DNA of 9,008 bases, from contig CAXUEX010000116.1 of NCBI GenBank assembly GCA_964250215.1, positions 1 through 9,008 on the forward strand, in the 5' to 3' direction. Positions 5,169 to 9,008 of the stretch are shown here, piece after piece (the first letter of the stretch is position 1; every line of letters starts with the position of its first letter). The notes beneath the pieces are model-generated. The model did not search any database. It was not told the DNA's origin and worked only from the letters and a program-made list of their open reading frames with translations. Source of the DNA: DAIDJM01 sp964250215. Lineage in GTDB: Bacteria > Pseudomonadota > Alphaproteobacteria > Acetobacterales > Acetobacteraceae. A program made the translations under genes and the position numbers.

Positions 5169-6415
5169 GGAACGGCACCGCGCACGTGATCGGCGGCGGC
5201 TTGGCGGGGCTCGCGGCGGCGCTGGATCTGGCCGAAGCCGGGCACCGTGTGACGCTGTATGAGGCGGGGCCGGCCTGCGGCGGCCGCTGCCGATCCTATT
5301 TCGATCGCGAGCTGGGCTGCCGCATCGATAACGGCAACCACCTGCTGCTCTCGGGCAACCGCGCCACCATGGATTATTTGGCGCGAACCGGCGCGCGCGA
5401 CAGCCTGACCGGGCCGGGCGCGCCGGTGTTTCCGTTCTACGATCTCTCGCGCGACGAGCGGTGGACGCTGCGGCTGTCGCGCGGGCGCATCCCGTGGTGG
5501 CTGCTCTCCGGCCAGCGGCGCGTTCCCGGCACGCGGGCACGAGACTACCTGCCGCTGCTGCGCCTTGGCCATGCGCGGCCGAGCGACACGGTGGCGAGCG
5601 CGCTGCCGCACAATGCGCTGTATCGCCGTCTGGTGGAGCCGCTGGCCGTGGCGGCGCTGAACACGCCGGCCTATCGCGGCAGTGCCCGGCTATTCGGCGC
5701 GGTGATCGACGAGACGCTCGCGCGCGGCGGCGCGCACTGCATTCCGATGTTCCCGGCAACGGGGCTTTCCGAAAGCCTGGTGGATCCGGCGCTGGCCCGG
5801 CTGGCCGCGCTGGGCGTGGAGCTGCGGACCGGCTACCGGATCGGCTCGTTGGGGGTGGACGACGGGCGCGTGCGGTCGTTTTCGGGGCCAGAAGGCGCGC
5901 GCGTGCTGGCGGCGGCCGACCGGGTGGTGCTGGCCGTGCCGTCGGCGGTGGCGACCGGGCTGCTGCCTGGGCTGGACGCGCCGGACGAGCACGAGGCGAT
6001 CGTGAACCTGCATTACCGGGCCGATGCACCTTCCCTGGAAGCCGGGTTCGTCGGCCTGATCGGCGGCTTGGCGGAATGGGTGTTCGCCAAGCCAGGCGTA
6101 ATTTCCGTCACCATCAGCGCCGCGAATCGGTTGCTGGACCGGCCGGCCGAGGCGTTGGCACGGGCGGTTTGGCCGGAGGTGACGCGGGCGCTGGGGATGG
6201 CAACACCGATGCCGGAATATCGTGTGCTGCGGGAGAAGCGGGCGACGTTCGCGGCAACTTTCGCGCAACACCGGCGTCGTCCCGCCGCCACAACGGCGCT
6301 GAAAAACCTGGCGCTGGCGGGCGATTGGACCGCAACTGGATTGCCGGCCACGATCGAAGGTGCCATCAGGTCCGGCTTCTCGGCGGCTGGCGCGCTTCGC
6401 TCGGCTACCCACTGA
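5165..6415 (+). CDS. hpnE: Hydroxysqualene dehydroxylase HpnE (FAD-dependent)
   Basis: This is a 416-residue FAD flavoprotein of the amine oxidase/phytoene desaturase superfamily. A dinucleotide-binding fold starts at once: VIGGGLAGL (GxGxxG at 10-15), ending at Glu33 of LYEAG, then GGRCRSY and IDNGNHLLLSGN (54-65), characteristic of HpnE. The C-terminal FAD motif is LALAGDWTATGLPATIEGA, from about 382. Its role is to reduce hydroxysqualene, made by HpnC and HpnD, to squalene, the substrate of the next gene's product. HpnC and HpnD are not encoded here. There is no ATG near the fold; TTG 5165 overlaps the moaE stop as TTGA and leaves nine residues before the glycine motif. GTG 5156 is possible. 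shc follows after 15 bp. Confidence 0.93.
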   Translation: MRNGTAHVIGGGLAGLAAALDLAEAGHRVTLYEAGPACGGRCRSYFDRELGCRIDNGNHLLLSGNRATMDYLARTGARDSLTGPGAPVFPFYDLSRDERWTLRLSRGRIPWWLLSGQRRVPGTRARDYLPLLRLGHARPSDTVASALPHNALYRRLVEPLAVAALNTPAYRGSARLFGAVIDETLARGGAHCIPMFPATGLSESLVDPALARLAALGVELRTGYRIGSLGVDDGRVRSFSGPEGARVLAAADRVVLAVPSAVATGLLPGLDAPDEHEAIVNLHYRADAPSLEAGFVGLIGGLAEWVFAKPGVISVTISAANRLLDRPAEALARAVWPEVTRALGMATPMPEYRVLREKRATFAATFAQHRRRPAATTALKNLALAGDWTATGLPATIEGAIRSGFSAAGALRSATH

Positions 6416-6430
6416 CCCTGCGGCGAGTGC

Positions 6431-8350
6431 ATGCAGATCGATCTGGAAATCAGCCGCGAGCGCCTGGAGGATGCGATCGGGCGCGCGACGGCGGCGTTGG
6501 AGCGCGAGCAGCATCCGGATGGGCATTGGCGCTTCGAGCTGGAAGCGGATGCGACGATCCCGGCGGAATTCGTCCTGCTGCAGCACTATCTGGATCGCAT
6601 CGACGCGAAGCTGCAGGCACGGATCGGCAACTATCTCCGGCAGAACCAGGGCACGCATGGCGGCTGGCCGCTGTTCTGGGGCGGCAGGTTCGATCTTTCG
6701 GCCTCGGTGAAGGCATATTTCGCGCTGAAAGCGATCGGCGACGATCCGGAAGCGCCGCACATGCAGCGGGCGCGCGCGGCAATCCTGGCGGCGGGCGGGG
6801 CGGAGCGCACGAACGTGTTCACGCGCGCGCAACTCGCTTTGTTCGGGGAAGTGCCGTGGCGCGCGGTGCCAACCATGCCGGTGGAAATCATGCTGCTGCC
6901 GCGCTGGTTTTTCTTCCACCTGTCGAAGGTGAGCTACTGGTCGCGCACCGTGATCGTGCCGCTGCTGGTGCTGATGGCGCTGAAGCCGCGGGCGCGCAAT
7001 CCGCGCGGCGTGCATATTCCGGAGCTGTTCCGGCGCGATCCTGCCGGCATACGCAACTGGATACGCGGCCCCTACCGGTCCAGCTGGGGCCGCGTTTTCA
7101 AATGGCTGGATGCGGCGCTTAAACGCACGGAGCCCGGCTTTCCCCGCCGGACGCGCGAGCGGGCCATGGCGGCGGCGCTGGCGTTCGTGACCGAACGGCT
7201 GAACGGCACCGACGGGCTCGGCGCGATCTATCCGGCCATGGCCAACACCGTAATGATGTTCGATGCGCTGGGCTACGAGCCGGATCACCCGGACGCGGCA
7301 CTCGCCTGGGAAGCGGTGCGGCTGCTGCTGGTGGAGGATGGCGAGCGCGCCTACTGCCAGCCTTGCGTGTCGCCGGTGTGGGATACGGCGCTGGCCGGCC
7401 ATGCGCTGGCCGAGGCCGGCGTGGCGGGGCGGGTTGCCGCGGCGTGCGATTGGCTGGGCGAGCGGCAGATTCTGGACGTGGCGGGGGATTGGACCGTGCG
7501 CCGGCCGGGCCTGGCTTCCGGCGGCTGGGCGTTCCAGTATGCAAACCCGCATTACCCGGACGTGGACGATACGGCCGTGGTCGGCATGTTGCTGCACCGG
7601 CACGGCAATCCCGGGCACGACACGGCCATCGAGCGGGCCCGCGAATGGGTGCTGGGCATGCAGTCCGGCGATGGCGGCTGGGGCGCGTTCGAACCCGAGA
7701 ACACCCACGATTACCTGAATCACATTCCGTTCGCCGACCATGGGGCGCTGCTGGATCCGCCCACCGCCGACGTCACCGCGCGCTGCGTGAGCTTTCTGGC
7801 GCAGATCGGGCTGCCGGCCAGCGATCCGGCGATCCGCCGCGCGATCGGCTTTCTGCGCCGCGAACAGGAGGCCGATGGAAGCTGGTTCGGCCGCTGGGGC
7901 ACGAATTACATCTATGGCACCTGGTCGGTGCTGTGCGGCCTGAACGCGGCGCACCTGCCTGCCCACGACGAAATGATGCAGCGCGGCGCCGAGTGGCTGC
8001 TGGCGGTGCAGCGCGAAGATGGCGGCTGGGGCGAGGACGAGGAAAGCTACGCCAGCGCATCGCCTGGGCAATTCCACCGGAGCACACCGTCGCAGACCGC
8101 CTGGGCGCTGCTGGGGCTGATGGCGGCGGGGCGGGCCGAGCATCCGGCCGTGGGCCGCGGCATTGCGTGGTTGCGGCTGGCGCAGCGCAACGATGGCGGG
8201 TGGGACGAGCTTCCCTATACCGCGGTGGGCTTTCCGCGGGTGTTTTACCTGCGCTACCACGGCTACCGCATGTTCTTTCCGCTACTGGCGCTGTCGCGCT
8301 ATCGAAACCTCATGCGCGGCAACACGCGCCGGGTCGCGTTCGGGCTCTAA
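6431..8350 (+). CDS. shc: Squalene-hopene cyclase
   Basis: This 639-residue protein (also hpnF) folds squalene into hopene and diplopterol, the pentacyclic core of hopanoids, on the membrane surface. The protonating motif DVDD is at 377-380, inside WAFQYANPHYPDVDDTAVVG. QW repeats are present at about 30-33 (DGHW), 77-79 (GGW), 414-417 (DGGW), 482-485 (DGSW), 530-533 (DGGW) and 588-591 (DGGW). ENTHDYLNHIPFADHG and GTNYIYGTW are also typical, as is the end YLRYHGYRMFFPLLALSRY. The length matches bacterial enzymes (about 630-660). ATG 6431 is chosen because it gives the family N-terminus; the ribosome site (GGCGAG) is weak. It looks complete and active. hpnG starts 8 bp after the stop. Confidence 0.97.
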   Translation: MQIDLEISRERLEDAIGRATAALEREQHPDGHWRFELEADATIPAEFVLLQHYLDRIDAKLQARIGNYLRQNQGTHGGWPLFWGGRFDLSASVKAYFALKAIGDDPEAPHMQRARAAILAAGGAERTNVFTRAQLALFGEVPWRAVPTMPVEIMLLPRWFFFHLSKVSYWSRTVIVPLLVLMALKPRARNPRGVHIPELFRRDPAGIRNWIRGPYRSSWGRVFKWLDAALKRTEPGFPRRTRERAMAAALAFVTERLNGTDGLGAIYPAMANTVMMFDALGYEPDHPDAALAWEAVRLLLVEDGERAYCQPCVSPVWDTALAGHALAEAGVAGRVAAACDWLGERQILDVAGDWTVRRPGLASGGWAFQYANPHYPDVDDTAVVGMLLHRHGNPGHDTAIERAREWVLGMQSGDGGWGAFEPENTHDYLNHIPFADHGALLDPPTADVTARCVSFLAQIGLPASDPAIRRAIGFLRREQEADGSWFGRWGTNYIYGTWSVLCGLNAAHLPAHDEMMQRGAEWLLAVQREDGGWGEDEESYASASPGQFHRSTPSQTAWALLGLMAAGRAEHPAVGRGIAWLRLAQRNDGGWDELPYTAVGFPRVFYLRYHGYRMFFPLLALSRYRNLMRGNTRRVAFGL

Positions 8351-8358
8351 CCCGCTTC

Positions 8359-8877
8359 ATGCTGGGCATCGTCACCGGCCTTCGCACTGAGGCGCGCATA
8401 GCCCGGCCGCTCGGGCTGGCGGTGGCTGGCGGCGGCACATTGTCGGGTGTGCGGCGCGCGGCCGAGCGGCTGGCGGACCGGGGCGCCACTTCCCTGATCA
8501 GCTTCGGCATCGCGGGCGGGCTGGATCCCGCGCTGGCCACGGGAACGATCGTGGTTCCCGCGCGCGTGGTGCGCGGCGACGCCATCTGGCGCACCCATAG
8601 CGGGCTCACGGCGGCGCTGGGCGGCCCAACCGCAACGACGCTCGCGTGCGCCGACGCGCCGGTGGCGAGCACAGCGGCGAAGCGCGCGCTGCATGTCGCC
8701 ACCGGCGGTGTTGCGGTGGATATGGAAAGCGCGGCGGTGGCGGAGGTGGCGGAGTCGCACGGGCTGCCATTCGCCGTGTTGCGCGCGGTGTGCGATCCGG
8801 CGGGCGAGGGTCTGCCGCCCGGCGCGCTGGCGGCGTTCGGCACGGATGGCGGCATCGCGTTCGCCGCGCTGCTGCGC
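8359..8877 (+). CDS. hpnG: Adenosylhopane phosphorylase-type HpnG (partial, C-terminus replaced)
   Basis: This is a member of the purine/nucleoside phosphorylase (MTA/SAH nucleosidase-like) superfamily. After SHC and HpnH form adenosylhopane, HpnG removes adenine to give the phosphoribosyl-hopane precursor of bacteriohopanetetrol. Visible parts are MLGIVTGLRTEARIA at the start, SFGIAGGLDPAL with the glycine-rich nucleoside-site loop, GTIVVPARVV, VDMESAAVAEVA (Asp121, Glu123; purine/ribose site) and LPFAVLRAVCDPAGEGLPP. After about residue 173 the expected HpnG ending (normally another 30-50 residues) is absent, and the frame continues into acetyl-CoA-synthetase-like sequence. There is no clear ribosome site. 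The position next to shc is usual for hpnG, so the identification is firm while the C-terminus is not. Confidence 0.85.
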
Positions 8878-9008
8878 GACTTCGGCGGGGTCCAGGCCGG
8901 TGACCGGGTCACCCTGCACATGCCGATGGTCCCCGAACTCCCGGTGGTCATGCTGGCCTGCGCGCGGCTCGGCGTCATCCACTCCCAGGTGTTCGCGGGG
9001 TTCAGCGG
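8878..9008 (+). CDS. Fragment of an acetyl-CoA synthetase-like protein (probable chimeric contig end)
   Basis: The last 43 codons read RDFGGVQ, then AGDRVTLHMPMVPELPV, then VMLACARLGVIHSQVFAGFS. This is the conserved early segment of the ANL-superfamily acetyl/propionyl-CoA synthetases, which activate acetate with ATP and CoA. It is in frame with hpnG but unrelated to it. Codon style also shifts: GTC, CTC, ATC and TCC dominate, where the upstream genes favour GTG and CTG. The start is internal and the end is cut by the window. A real HpnG-synthetase fusion is not known to me; a false join at the shared coding string ALLRDF/ALRDF is likelier. The exact boundary is uncertain within about 8865-8890. 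Confidence 0.7.

Noticed and set aside
4383..6029. A 548-codon minus-strand open frame opposite moaD, moaE and hpnE
   Set aside because: Its composition is Arg/Pro/Ala without motifs; the plus strand has recognised genes throughout.
5690..8260. An 856-codon open frame on the minus strand, opposite hpnE and shc
   Set aside because: It lies antisense to two firmly identified genes, is rich in Arg, His, Pro and Gln with no domain, and is the usual GC-rich shadow frame.
1..9008. tRNA or rRNA genes, CRISPR arrays and tandem repeats
   Set aside because: None was found by reading; direct repeats seen are only codon-level GC-rich similarity.

Overview
The window looks like the chromosome of a high-GC alphaproteobacterium, probably in or near the Acetobacteraceae. 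The grounds are the very high GC content, codons ending mostly in G or C, and a bacteriohopanoid gene run. The lineage is an inference. Two assembly features need care: a 10-N gap at 288-297 beside a 44-bp inverted copy of nearby sequence, and an abrupt change of gene identity near 8870-8890.

Left part. On the minus strand, from about 1234 to the window edge, lies a transketolase-like gene that has lost most recognisable catalytic residues. It is broken by the N gap. Divergent from it is a small lipoprotein gene (1284-1730). Next come a secreted protein of unknown family (1769-2833) and an FkbM-family methyltransferase (2893-3738). The latter overlaps, tail to tail, a minus-strand class II aldolase very like L-fuculose-1-phosphate aldolase (3723-4367).

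Right part. A tightly packed plus-strand run starts at 4465: moaD, moaE, hpnE, shc (hpnF) and hpnG. moaD/moaE and moaE/hpnE each overlap by four bases (TTGA), both with a probable TTG start. hpnE and shc are 15 bp apart, and shc and hpnG are 8 bp apart. MoaD and MoaE form molybdopterin synthase. HpnE makes squalene from hydroxysqualene, Shc cyclises squalene to hopene or diplopterol, and HpnG removes adenine from adenosylhopane during side-chain extension. One probable operon thus joins molybdenum-cofactor and hopanoid genes. The squalene genes hpnC and hpnD are not in the window.

Right edge. The hpnG reading frame runs without a stop into about 40 residues typical of acetyl-CoA synthetase, with a different codon style. 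A chimeric contig end is the likeliest explanation. No tRNA, rRNA, CRISPR array or insertion sequence was seen.
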